DNA of 64,000 nt from Penium margaritaceum (taxonomy: Eukaryota > Streptophyta > Zygnematophyceae > Desmidiales > Peniaceae): assembly GCA_023375785.1 (NCBI GenBank), contig SZWC01003620.1, forward strand, positions 61,362-125,361, read 5' to 3'. Below are positions 31,087 to 42,064 of the stretch, piece by piece (position 1 is the stretch's first letter; every line of letters starts with the position of its first letter). The position numbers and the translations under genes are program-made. Below the pieces are notes generated by a model. It saw nothing but the letters and a program-made list of their open reading frames with translations. It ran no database searches and was not told where the DNA came from.

Positions 31087-32304
31087 ATGGCGCAGAAGGA
31101 GACGCAGCCCATTCAGAAGTATGCAGGCGGCCCGGGCTTTGGGCTATGGAGGTGGCACTTCGAGTTGCACCTCGCGCATAAGGGGCTGCTTGATGTCATG
31201 ATGGGAAAGGAGGTGCTCACAGAGGCGACTGCTACGGACGCGGAGAAGCAGGCCTTCGAAAAGAAGAACACAGATGCGCTCATGCTTTTGATGTCTGGGA
31301 CAGCCGTGTCGCAGTGGGGCTACTTCCAAGGCTGCAAGCTGGCAGCCGAAGCTTGGAAAAAACTCTGCTCCATCCATCAATCCAAGTCGCTCGCGAACAA
31401 AATCTTCGCGATGAAGCGACTCCTCACGGTGAGAATCGAGGAGGGAGATGATGTCATCTCCGCCATGCAGCAGATCAAGTCGCTCGCCTTGCAATACAAT
31501 GACGTGGGGTGGAAGATCGACACGCAGCTGCAGGCGATGGCCCTCCTCATGGCCCCACCTGACAGTTGGGGCCCACTCATCACCGTCCTCGGAGGATGGG
31601 CGGAGGACAAGCTCACCTATGGCGCGGTCGCACAGTACATCCGCAACGAGGCGCAGCACCGGAGCTGCGGGGAGTCCTCGTCTTCCTCATCGGCCCTCGT
31701 CACCAAAACGCGTGGTGGCGGAAACGGGGGCAAAGGAAGCGTCGGAAGAGGCGGCGGCAAGAAGGGCGCCAAGAAAGGTGCGTGCAGCAACTGCGGCAAG
31801 GAGGGCCATTGGGCCCGCGAGTGCCCGGAGGAGGCGAAGACCGGCGGCAAAAACAGCAAGGGCAGGTCGCTCCTGAACGGCAACAAGAATCACTTCCTCA
31901 AGAAGGCCAACAGGCGGTGCCTGGATTCCGGGGCCGAGGAGCACACCCAAGTCGAGAAGGTGGGATTCGTCACCTACGAGAAGTCCTCCAAGTCGATGGT
32001 GGTCGCGAACGACAAAGTCGAGCCGGCGGCCGGCCAAGGCGACGTGGAGGTGGAAGTCGTGGTGGGCGGTAAGAAGGAGCTGTGCACAATTCGTGATGTA
32101 CAGCACGTCCCCGGCCTGGCTGACATCCTGAGTGTCAGCCGCTTGACGGACAAGGGATATGAGGTGCTCTTCCGCAGGAAAGGCGCAGTGGTGCGCATCG
32201 ACGGCAACGGCGAGGTCGTGCTGGAGGCGAAGCGCGAGGGCGGTCTCTACATCGTGGAGACCAAGGTGGTCCACGCGGCATCGGACGCAGTAGACTCGCA
32301 GTAG
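31087..32304 (+). pseudogene. Element H gag and protease
   Basis: A 405-residue open frame from ATG at 31087 (MAQKETQPIQKYAGGPGF). Residues about 1-200 form the gag core, with FELHLAHKGLLDVMMGKEVL, AWKKLCSIHQSKSLANK and LTVRIEEGDDVISAM (UBN2/Copia gag pattern). A Ser/Gly/Lys-rich linker leads to a CCHC knuckle at about residues 233-246 (CSNCGKEGHWAREC). The protease begins at about residue 277 with CLDSGAEEH; Asp-Ser-Gly is intact, but Glu stands where Copia proteases normally have Thr. DVQHVPGLADILSVSRLTDKG follows. The frame ends at TAG 32302-32304, directly after a CAG, where the polyprotein would normally continue. Gag assembles particles; the protease matures them. Confidence 0.92.
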
Positions 32305-32869
32305 CGCGTCGTCAACATGGCCAAGGGAGGAAGCGCTGATCTCGAGCTCTGGCACCGACGGTTGGGGCATTCGGCCCGCAACCGTTAAGGAGATGGCGAA
32401 GCGGGACATGGTGCGTGGCCTCGTCATCGACGGTGCAGCAGACGCGGTAGCAGATGCAGCACCACACAAAAAGTGTGAGCCTTGCATTTTGGGCAAGGCG
32501 CGGCGCAAGCCGTTCAGTGAGAACGAGGCTCGCGCAAAGGACCTACAGGAGGTTGTGCACAGCGACGTGTGCGGACCGTTCAAAACGCCGTCAAACAGCG
32601 GCTTGAGATACTTCGTCACCTTCATTGACGACTGCAGCAGAAAACTCTACGTGTACTTCATGAAGCGGAAGGGCGAGGTCCTGGACCGGCTGAAGGAGTA
32701 CGTCGCAGCGGTGGAGAGGCAGACTGGCCGGAAGGTCAGAGCGCTACGCAGCGACAATGGTGGAGAGTACGTGGGCTGCAGCGGGTGGATGAAGCAGCAG
32801 GGCATCAAGTGGGAACCCACTACGCCGTACTCGCCACAGTCCAACGGAGTGGCGGAGCGGGCGAACTAG
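32305..32869 (+). pseudogene. Element H pre-integrase and integrase core
   Basis: After the TAG the frame continues VVNMAKGGSADLELWHRRLG with HSARN. A one-base shift near 32385 leads into VKEMAKRDMVRGL and CEPCILGKARRKPF, completing the HHCC zinc site (LWHRRLGH and CEPC). The DDE triad is visible as VHSDVCGPF, LRSDNGGEYVG and SNGVAERAN, with a spacing typical of Copia. TAG at 32867-32869 follows AN, where Gln is usual (CAG to TAG). Otherwise it is well preserved; the core alone would be expected to fold. Confidence 0.9.
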
Positions 32870-35350
32870 ACGCTGCTCAACATGGTGCGGACCATGCTTC
32901 TGGATGCGGGGTTGTCGCGAGGGTTCTGGGCGGAGGCTGTGCGTACAGCGAGCTACACCATCAACCTCACCCCAACAGCGGTGCTGAAGGGTAAGGGCGG
33001 CTGGAAGACGCCACAGGAGGTTTGGAGCGGGCGCAAGCCAAACGTGGTGCACCTGAAAGTGTTCGGGTGCAAGGCGCACACGATGGTACAGGCGGCGCAA
33101 CGACGCGACAGCAAGCTAGAACCGCGGGCGAAGCCGTGCTTGTTCCTCTGCTACGAGAGCGCGCAAAAGGCGTATCGGCTCTGGGACCCGCGCACGCAAG
33201 AGATCATCCGCAGCCGTGACGTCGAGTTCGACGAGCAGCAAGGCTTCAGCAGCAGCAGCAACGACATGAGCGTCGAGAACACTCCAAAACAGGGGAAGTG
33301 GTTCCAGCTCCTTGACTACGAGAAGGAGCCGGCGGACGCGGAGGTCGATGATGCGGCGTCGGAGCGCGGCGGTGCAGTAGGTGCAGCAGCCGACGTGGAG
33401 GACTCCGACGACGATGTAGCTGGGCTGGAGATCCGGAGGAATGATCCGTCGAAGGAGGCACCGCGGGTGCCGAAGCGCGCACTCCCGGTGGAGTTTGCGT
33501 TGGGCGTCGGAGAAAAATACTCCGGACGCGCCGCCCGTCTGGTTGATGGTTCACCGGAGCGGGAGGAATCCTCGGGGAGCCGTCCGGTTGCTGATTCACC
33601 GGAGCGGACTGAGTCGGAAGAATCGCAGCAGTGCGACGAGACACCGCCAAGACAGCCGCGCCGCAGCGGAAGGCAGCGGAGAGCAGGGAAGCGTTTCGAC
33701 GCAGGCACCGGTCGATGGATCGGCATGACGCGGTGCATGCTGGCTGCATCAACGGAGCCAATGACCGTGCAAGAGGCGCTTGCGCGGCCCGAGGGGAAGC
33801 AGTGGGATGCCGCCATCAAGTCGGAGTTGGCGTCCATTGCTAAAAACGACACGTGGCAGCTGGTTGACAGGCCGAAAGACGCTAAGGTCATCGGCTCCAA
33901 GTGGGTCTTCAAGACGAAGTTCACAAAGGAAGGCGTGGTTGACAAGTACAAGGCGCGGCTCGTGGCGAAGGGGTACGCACAGCGTAAGGGCGAGCACTAC
34001 GATGAGACGTTCGCCCCCGTCGCCAAGTTCACAAGCGTCCGGGTGATCCTTGCGGTGGCAGCCGCGAAGGACATGGAGCTCCACCAAATGGACGTAAAGA
34101 CGGCCTTCCTCAATGGCATCATCGACAAAGAAATCTACATGGAGGTGCCGGAGGGGGTGGAGGCGCCGGAGGGCAAGGTGTGCAAGCTACGGAAGTCCTT
34201 GTATGGGCTAAAACAATCGCCCCGATGCTGGTACCAACAGATGGACAGCTTCATGGCACAAATCGGCTTCAAGCGCTGTGAGGCGGATCACAGCGTGTAC
34301 GTGCAGCGCAGCAAGAAGCTCCATCAGATTGTCGCACTCTACGTGGATGATCTGATCTTGTGCTCCTCAGAACTGTCGAGCCTACAGCAGCTGAAAAAGC
34401 AGCTGAGCAGCAGGTTCCAAATGTCGGACATGGGGGAGCTAGAGTTCTACCTCGGGGTGAGCATTAGGCGGAACCGGAGGGCGCGCACGCTTGAGCTGGG
34501 ACAGGCCAAATACGTGGCCGAGGTGCTGAAGCGGTACGGCATGGAGGACTGTAAACCAGTGTGCAGTCCTCTCTCCACGACCTGTGAACTGAGTGCGGCA
34601 ATGGCGCCGCAAACAAAAGAAGAGCGGGAGGATATGGCAGGGGTGCCCTACCAATCGGCGGTGGGCAGCCTCATGTACGCCATGGTGGCGACTCGACCGG
34701 ACCTGGCCTACGCGGTGGGCCAAGTGAGCAGGTACGTGACCGATCCAGGGCCACTACACTGGCAGGCGGTCAAGCGCATCCTCCGCTACCTGCAGGCGAC
34801 GTGGCACGCGCGCCTGAGGTTTGACGGCAAAGGGCGGGCGGACCCTTTGCGCCTGGTCTGCTACACCGATGCAGACTATGCAGGCGATGTGGACAAGCGG
34901 AAGTCCACATCCGGCTACGTGTTCTTCCTCGCTGGTGCAGCGGTCTCGTGGTGCAGCAGGAAGCAAGACTGTGTCGCCACCTCCACAGTGGAAGCGGAGT
35001 ACATCGCGCTGGCCGAGGCGGTCAAGGAGGCGATGTGGCTCCGCAGGTTGCTGGGGGAGCTGGGCGTGCCGCAGCAGGAGCCAACGGTGGTGCAAGAGGA
35101 CAACACCGGCTCCATCTCGCTGACCAACAACCCGACACAGCACAGGAGGACGAAGCACATCGACGTGCGTTACCACTACGCACGGGACATGGTCGAGAAG
35201 GGGCAGGTGGTGCTGCAGCATTGCAGCACGCACAACATGCTTGCGGATTGCTTGACCAAAGCGCAACCCGCGGACCGGCACGCGATGAGCGTGGCCGGGC
35301 TTGGGATGACCAGTTCTGATGGGCTGGAGGGCGCAGCGGAAGATGAGTAA
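32870..35350 (+). pseudogene. Element H integrase C-terminus, reverse transcriptase, RNase H
   Basis: Open for more than 820 residues to a TAA at 35348-35350. It begins TLLNMVRTMLLDAGL and FWAEAVRTASYTINLTP (integrase tail), then AYRLWDPRTQEIIRSRDVEF. An acidic/Ser-rich linker leads to RT: WQLVDRPKDAKVIGSKWVF, YKARLVAKGYAQ, HQMDVKTAFLNG, LRKSLYGLKQSPRCWY and VALYVDDLILCSSEL, with both catalytic Asp. It ends with RNase H: CYTDADYAGDVDKRKSTSGY, STVEAEYIALAEAVKEAMW, EDNTGSISLTNNP, TKHIDVRYHYARDM and LADCLTKAQPADRH. All catalytic motifs I can check are intact. The element is inactive only because of the two upstream stops and the frameshift, unless these are assembly errors. Confidence 0.94.
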
Positions 35351-35380
35351 GAGCAAGCTGGAGCAGCGGGCATGGCAGGT

Positions 35381-35393
35381 GCAAGGGGGAGAA
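35381..35393 (+). other. Element H polypurine tract
   Basis: GCAAGGGGGAGAA directly before the 3' LTR start TGTTGA. Confidence 0.85.
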
Positions 35394-36302
35394 TGTTGAA
35401 AATTTGCCCCTCCGCATGCCCAAGTGCGGCGCCGGGAGGCGCCGACGAGCCGCCAGAAAGTGNNNNNNNNNNNNNNNNNNNNNNNNNNNNNNNNNNNNNN
35501 NNNNNNNNNNNNNNNNNNNNNNNNNNNNNNNNNNNNNNNNNNNNNNNNNNNNNNNNNNNNNNNNNNNNNNNNNNNNNNNNNNNNNNNNNNNNNNNNNNNN
35601 NNNNNNNNNNNNNNNNNNNNNNNNNNNNNNNNNNNNNNNNNNNNNNNNNNNTCCGGTGGATGATCCACCTGATCAGGTGGATCATCCACCGGATCCAGTA
35701 GTGCAGGCTGTTACTGGGGGACTTCGCCAAAATCTTGGCTCGACGTCCGAAACTCAGTAGTACGTTTTGTTACTCGGGGACTTGGTCAAAATTCTGACTA
35801 CAGGTCCGCGGACAGGTTTCGAACCTCGTCACACCCCATCACCAAACTCGACCCAATATTGGGTAGGGTGCGTGGAAACAGTGCAGGGGACCCCTACACC
35901 ACGTGCAAGTGGACCTGCGCCTTGGGAAAGGCGTTTCGCATGTGAAGTAAGGCGCCACGGCGTGTGCGCGCCATGGAGGCGTTAGGCGTTTCTGTGGTGG
36001 GTGAGACCTGCGCTTCGGCAAGCATAACTTGAGCTACCCTTGGCCAAATCGCGCGCGGTTTGGTGCGTTGGAAAGCTCATGACTAGACCTATAAATGATG
36101 TGATCATGTCTATGTTCAAAATATAACGCAAAACGACGTTATTCCCTTCGCAAACTGACTGTCTCTAAATTCCTGCTCACATAGCGTGAGGCGACCAGAA
36201 AGCTCACGCTCAGTCTCAGATTCGCCCAAAACAGTAGTCGTGAACCACTAAAGTCTATCAGACCAACGTTGGGACCGCATCCACGCGGATCTCATCCTGA
36301 CA
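35394..36302 (+). repeat. Element H 3' LTR (gapped)
   Basis: Matches the 5' LTR on both sides of the N-run 35463-35651. The N-run ends exactly at the first base of the second copy of the 42-bp palindrome (35652-35693). It ends CTCATCCTGACA before AAGTG. Confidence 0.92.
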
Positions 36303-36307
36303 AAGTG

Positions 36308-37146
36308 TATGTGGGCATGCTACCACGGTGAGCTCTCTGCAAGTGTATTCCATGTGGGAAGTGTTCAAAAAGCTGCTGCCTGCCCCATTGGCACAGCTTG
36401 AAATGATGCTGTGCTAGTATGGGCAAGTCTATTTTATGTCGCCTCACACACTTGGACTGAAGTGTGTGGCCTGCTGCACTCAGACGTAGTGCGTGAGCAG
36501 CGCTGGCTTCTACGCAATGAGAGGGAAAGCTCGCTATCAAAAGTTAGCGCCAGAACTGCAGTTGGATGTGAGTAATGACCGAGTTGACAGCAAGAATGAG
36601 GTTGTGTGAGAGACCCCTCTCACAATAACCTAGGCCCTCACCTCTGTGAGGCTTGTTGCTGATTCTACCAACATATTTGGAAAATGCACTATTTTCTGGC
36701 CCGTGGGGTTTTCTCAGTGATCCTAACCAGAGGACCTGCAACTCCAAACCAAGCGTCGTCTGTTTTTCCTGAAAACTGAACCACACCAAAGTATGCACGC
36801 TGCAAACATAGCCGTGCATTCAGAATCAGCCAAAGAATTCACAAAGCAATGTTATGGCTGCCTGAACCTTGGCAAACTCTATGCTACTCAGAGCTGGCGC
36901 CTATGACAGTCGGTGACATGAGTGACGTTTGCTGCTGCCGATGGAGGTGGAAGCGCACTACTACCAAGCGGGAGACCATGCGAGGAGACGGAAGCCACGT
37001 CTCTCACAATGATGCAACGTCCCCTTCATCTCTCACCGTCCGTTGTTGTCAACGTCTGCCGAGTCTGTCGTCTGCATGAGCATGTACACCAGCCGAGAGG
37101 CCATAGCACAGATCAGTGAGAAAGTGCTCACACACAAATCACAACA
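36308..37146 (-). repeat. Element J 3' LTR
   Basis: In minus-strand sense it starts TGTTGTGATTTGTG after ATTGGGGAG (polypurine tract, 37147-37155). It shares with element A's LTR a start region (CTCTCGGCTGGTGTACAT..GCAGACGAC) and a middle region (GGTCAGTTTTCAGGAAAAAC-type, CCGAGAAAACCC-type, CCAGAAAATAG). The outer end lies at or just beyond the element H insertion at 36302-36308. Confidence 0.8.
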
Positions 37147-37357
37147 CTCCCCAATAACCCGTGGGCACCGGTGTACATACACGTGCAGAGGTCATACATC
37201 CATAGTGCACAACACAATTCACGCTGCCCCACGCTCTCATGCCCCCATAGTCCAGCAAGTCCACACAAGTGTGAAGATGAGAACACGAAGAGTGAGGGCA
37301 TACAGACAGCAGCACAGGGTAAGGGAGCTCATGGATACAAGAAAGTACAATCACGGA

Positions 37358-39180
37358 TGTAGACCAACCAAACTAAGAGCTCTTTTGAACGATGCACGCT
37401 TGACGGTCTTGATCAAGAAGTCAGCCAGTTGTTGCACGGTCCCGACCCACACAATCCGGATGATGCCCTCATGCAACAAAGTGTGCATGTAGTGTTACTC
37501 CACATTGATGTGTTTGATGTGCATGTGATGAATTCCATCATTGTCTGCAATGGCGATGACACTCTCATTGTCACAATGCAGTGTCATGGGCAATGCAGGC
37601 TGAAAAAACTCACACATCAGACGATGGAGCCACACACCCTCGTATGCACCAGCGTCCAATGCCACGTACTCTACCTCTGCAATACTATGTACAATGTACC
37701 CGTACTACGCCATGAGACAGCTGTGCCGCCACCAAGGAAGATCCATCCGATGTGGCTCTTGCCATCTGCGCTCCTAGCCCAATCACTATCCGTGTAGCCT
37801 TTGGTGACTACGGATGGCTGTTGGCGGAACGTCAATCCACCAGGCGGAGTGGAGACAACATATCGCACCGCACGAATTGTTGCATCTAGGTTCTAGTGAT
37901 ATGGGGACTAAGAGAACTGAGCCAGTAGGTTCACGGCAAAGGCAATGTCCGGTTGTGTGGTGGTGGCAAGGAACATGAGTGCCGTAATGAAACGAAGAAA
38001 GGTAGTCACGTCCACACTTGCACCCAATGTGTCAGCATCACAAGCTTTTAGCTTGATCTGGCTGTCTGGGGCTAAGGGAGTTGATGCACTGGGTACGGTG
38101 GGCAGGAGGTCCACAAAGCACTCATCCAATGTCTACACATAGGCTACCTAAGGCACACGGAGAATGGTGTAAGCACGGTCGCGCTTGATCTCCATGTCCA
38201 GAAACGCCTATGCAGGTCCAATATCGATCATCTTGTATGTGGCCTGCATCAGACTCTTCACTCACTGGACAGCGGCGAGGTCAGGGGACGCGATGAGCAG
38301 ATTGTCCATATAGACGAGTACGATGATAAGGGTAGTTTCCACTGGGGTGAAGAAGAGAGTTGGATCTGTGCTGCTGTGCATCAAGCCACCCTTCAAGAGG
38401 GTGCGGCTGATCTCTGTGTTCCTCCACCTGGATGACTGTTTGAGGCCATAGAGGGCCTGCCGTAGTTGTCAGGAACGACCAGTGCCATCCTCGAAATCCT
38501 TGGGGTTGGACCATGTAGAGCTCCTCCCAGCCGAGAGCACCATGCAAGAAGGCATTGCTCATGTCCATCAGGTGGAGCTCCCAGTCATGTTGTACGACCA
38601 TGCTGAAGAGCGCGCGTCTGGTGGTGAAATGGCCAACCGTCGCAAAAACCTGGTCGAATTCCACTCCTGGTACCTGTGCAAAGCCTTTGGCCGTTAGCTG
38701 GGCTTTGTACTTGTCCAGCGTGCCATCCGGCTTCCACTTGCGATGGAAAGCCCACTTGGTCCCAATGGCTTTACGGCCTGGGGGCAAGTCGACCAGCTCA
38801 TACACAACATGCTCATCGATAGTAGCCAGTTTCTCCTTACAATCAGCTTCCCACTGGGCGGCTTCGGGGACGGCCCTGGCCTCATAGAGGCTCTGTGGAT
38901 CGGATGCCTGCAAAGACAGACTGGCTGTCAACAGACGAGCTCTACCAAGGCCCGCTGGAGCACGCGACAACAAGACAGAGACTGCACGGTGATGCTACTG
39001 AGAAATCAGCTCATAACCCAATGCAGATCCAGGATGAAGGTCCGTTGTGACGACGACAAGGACAGTCAGACCCAAGGCCTTTGTCCCTAGATCCCCACTC
39101 ACCACAGTGTGAGAAGGGGGCGTGGGATGGGGGCTAGTGGTTGGGGGTGGCCGAACGATGGCAGGACGCATGCCTGGTGG
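37358..39180 (-). pseudogene. Element J RT and RNase H, inactive
   Basis: Minus-strand frame 38973-38281: YELVDLPPGRKAIGTKWAFH, YKAQLTAKGFAQVPGVEFDQ, WELHLMDMSNAFLHG and EELYMVQPQGF. A frameshift near 38480 follows. At about 38315-38290 comes LVYMDNLLIAS, the YMDD box with the second catalytic Asp changed to Asn (a G-to-A change). RT connection: DECFVDLLPTVPSASTP and FLRFITALMFLATTTQPDIA. RNase H: YTDSDWARSADGKSHIGWIF and, in shifted frames down to 37358, HCDNESVIAIADN-like wording and FKRALSLVGLHP. Highly similar in wording to element A, so A and J are one family. Element K begins at 39181. Confidence 0.87.
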
Positions 39181-40241
39181 TGTACAAATTAGAGTTCCTT
39201 CCAGGATCTTTGAAATGTGAGACTCATATACTTCCTTCCATACACACTGAATAAACAGTCACACACGGCACTGACAGATGTGCCTGATTTCACAAACTGC
39301 ACAGTTACCAAGAGGTTACACAATGTGTACCAATACACGACTCGTCTTGTGCCAATTCCAACGATAGGTTGTACGTCCAAAATGGTTGACTATCGACGAA
39401 GCAAAATATAAATGAAGTTGCTACCTATTTATGTTAGTCTAGAGCTAGGAAATACAAAACAACAAGGTGCTTCATTGAGCCTCAGACTGTCCAAAACTCT
39501 GGTGTTTGTTCTTCGACAGTCATGGCCATACTGGACGCCGGTCTCGAGCAACCAAGGTTGGCGAACGTCCAGCGCCCTTGATACCCATCCACGCGAGCAA
39601 GTACTTACACTCTCGGTTAATTGACGGCTGTACTCAACCCGTCTCTCTCCCCGTGATCGCTCACCGTCAATCTGCTCCTTTTTAAAACGGTTCGCTCGAT
39701 CTCTCGATCCTCGACATCCATCCCCGTTGCTCCCCAACTGCCATGTCAGCATAGGAGACCGAGAGGAGCCGGTGCTCGCACTCTCGGTCCTTGCGTCCAG
39801 AGCCACTCTGTAAAAAAAAATCACGCTGGAATGTATGCAATTCATGTCCATGTCACTATTGTCGTAGGATGAGTAAAGCAGAGTAGTTAGGGCCACAGAT
39901 GGATAGATCAGTGGGACGCCTAAAGAGGCCTGCCCAGAGCCATACCATGCCCTGCCATGTAGGACAGACATGAGAGTCGAGAGAGAGAGAGAGTGGCGAC
40001 CTCTCTCCCGGCTCTCCGCATTTTTCCGTGCCACATCCCTCAGCCCAGAGTATGCCACTTTTTCCCTTTTTGGTCAGTTGTAGCATAAACTATGCCACTT
40101 TTCTCCTTTTGCCCTTTGCACAAAATCCGACCGTTGGATGAAGTTGAAACTTGGAGGATAAGGAGATGATGATGAGAGGTTTCTGCTGATGTGGTCAGAT
40201 TTGTGATTGGAGGAGAAATAAGAGAGACGGATTTTCCGATA
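39181..40241 (-). repeat. Element K 3' LTR
   Basis: Aligns with 42824-43938 from TGTACAAATTAGAG to TTTTCCGATA. Its GA tract is short (39980-39992) where the other copy has about 80 bp. TTCCCCCCCTT at 40242-40252 is the polypurine tract on the minus strand. Confidence 0.93.
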
Positions 40242-41392
40242 TTCCCCCCCTTGTGGCCCAATCTCCAGTGGAGAGAGGGACACAAGAAGGAAAATGACCC
40301 GCTAGACGGAATATGATGAGAGAAGCTGAGGACGAGGCACGGAGAAGCGCGGACATGACATGAACTCCCCCCCCTCCCCCTTTGTGCGAGCCGAGCCCAG
40401 CAGAGGGACGGACGGGTGAAGAAGCCGGAAAAGCAAGGGGAGAGCGATTGTGTCCAGGAAAGAAGGTGGTGCTGCCGGATGGGGTACTGTGAGGCAGGAT
40501 GCGAGAGGTCCGAGAACACTCCAGCCCAGCTGCCAATCACTATCCCACCGGACGACACGATAGGACAGCTGGGAAGGCAGGAAGAAAAGGAGCGGTGAAA
40601 TGCACAATTGGAGGAGGGGGTCAAAAGAGCCGAGGGGTGGAGCATTGAAAAGCGCATTCAAAGACGAAACAAAAAGGAGGATTCAACGAGGGGGAAAAAA
40701 TCCCCCAATGGTCGGCCGGGAGGCCAGATGACCATGCGGGGCCGGGCAAGCAGGCTGACCACCTGATTGTCTGGGCAGAGTGGTCTTCGGGGGTGCCCCA
40801 AAATTGCCGTAGCGAAGGCCCAGCATCAAAGGTTCCAAAATCCCCCGGAGCCCCCTATTGCTGCAGAAACCGGAGTGTTGCCCCTTGGATCTTGTTTTTT
40901 TTGTTTTGTCGGAAAGACGGAACAGGCGGACAAAAGTCGAAATCATCTGGTAAGGTGGTGCCGTTCATGCCAGGCCCCCCTCCCCCTGTCGTCCGAGCCA
41001 CGGTCAATGAGGTCAGCGAGGTCAAGGAGTTTGGCATGAATCGAGGACCGAGGTGCAGTAGGAGCAAAGCACGGGTTGAAGAGCGATGCACATGGAGCTG
41101 CAAGCGACGCGAGACAGCTGGCGGACAGAGCAGACAACAGAAGCAAGCAGAAGCAGCGGCAAAAAGCGCGATGACTTCGTGGAGAGCCATTGAGTCCAAC
41201 GCCTCATAGTGGGGGGACTCGGGCGGCCCTAAACGAAGTTGCGCCAAACCGGGAGGCCCCGTATCCATGGCAACGCCTCATATGGGGGGCATGGACAACA
41301 GGACGTCATCTGCCGTGGCAGCAAGAGGAGAGAGGGACCCGCAAAGAGCCACCCGACCTAACGCCTCAAGAGGCGGGGAGGCTGACAGCGGA
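40242..41392 (-). other. Element K 3' non-coding region
   Basis: 1.15 kb between RNase H and the polypurine tract. Several medium frames on both strands overlap, none with a recognised motif. G/A-rich on the plus strand. Possibly acquired or rearranged sequence. Confidence 0.5.
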
Positions 41393-42064
41393 TCAAGAGA
41401 AAGGAAAGGCACAGCAGCTAGGGCGGGGGGCAGGTGCGAGACCAAGGCGAGCGAAGAGGGTGGCATGTCGCTCAGCGGAGAGAGCCTTGGTAAAGATGTG
41501 AGCAGTCTGAATGTAAGTGGGAATGTACGTCATGTGCACTTCTCCTTCACAGATTGCGTCCAGCACGTAATGATACTGATGGCAAACATGCTTGGTGCGA
41601 TCGTAAAGGACGGGGTCTTTGGAAAGTGCAATAGCTCCTTCATTCTCGCAGTGAATCAGAGTGGCGTCGAGTTGAGCATGGCCAAGTTCAGCAAGCAGCA
41701 TGGGAAGCCAGACGGCCTCGCGTGTCCTCTTGCTTTAAGCGATGTACTCTGCTTCCGTGGAGAGAGAGCGACCACCGGTTGTGGTGGTTAGTATGAAGAC
41801 ATAGCCTCTTGTGGATTCTCTGTCAGTGTGATCACCAGACAGATCTGTGTCGCTGTAGCCACTGAGAATGCTATTGCCACCAGAAGTGTACCGGATGCTG
41901 AGGGCAAGGACAGTGGTGTTGCGGAGATAGCAAACACTCCGCTTGGCCACGGCAACTTGCGCTGTGGTGGGAGCATGGAAGCCCTGGCTGAGAATGCCCA
42001 TAGCTTGTGAACTTCTTAGTCCGCAGACTTTGGTACTTGGCTGCCAAAGCAGCTTCTCCACCAT
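41393..42064 (-). pseudogene. Element K RNase H
   Basis: QAMGILSQGFHAPTTAQVAV, VCYLRNTTVLALSIRYTSGG, SGYSDTDLSGDHTDRESTRG (usual SDADWAGD wording altered) and STEAEYIA then a TAA/TAG break. It continues VWLPMLLAELGHAQL, IHCENEGAIALSKDPVLYDR, TKHVCHQYHYVLDAI and AHIFTKALSAERHATLFARL. The segment carrying Ser-Lys-Arg-Gln before EAEY is shortened. It overlaps the end of the gag-derived frame near 42005, which I take as the internal deletion joint. Confidence 0.85.

Larger units (their letters stand above)
29765..36302 (+). mobile_element. Element H: nearly intact Ty1/Copia retrotransposon
   Basis: Bounded by LTRs 29765-30966 and 35394-36302 and a perfect target duplication AAGTG (29760-29764, 36303-36307). 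LTRs start TGTTGA and end GGACA/TGACA. The interior encodes gag, protease, integrase, RT and RNase H in the Copia order, in one frame except for two TAG stops (32302-32304, 32867-32869) and one frameshift near 32385. The polypurine tract is 35381-35393. The primer site is not the Met type used by its neighbours. LTR differences are few, so this is among the youngest insertions here. Two assembly problems affect the LTRs (N at 30761, N-run 35463-35651). Confidence 0.95.

Noticed and set aside
31144-31659. Antisense frames inside element H gag-pol (minus strand, up to 312 residues)
   Set aside because: Shadows of a GC-rich sense coding region; the sense strand has full domain evidence.
35424-35730. 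Frames of unknown residues across the N-run
   Set aside because: These come from translating N bases.
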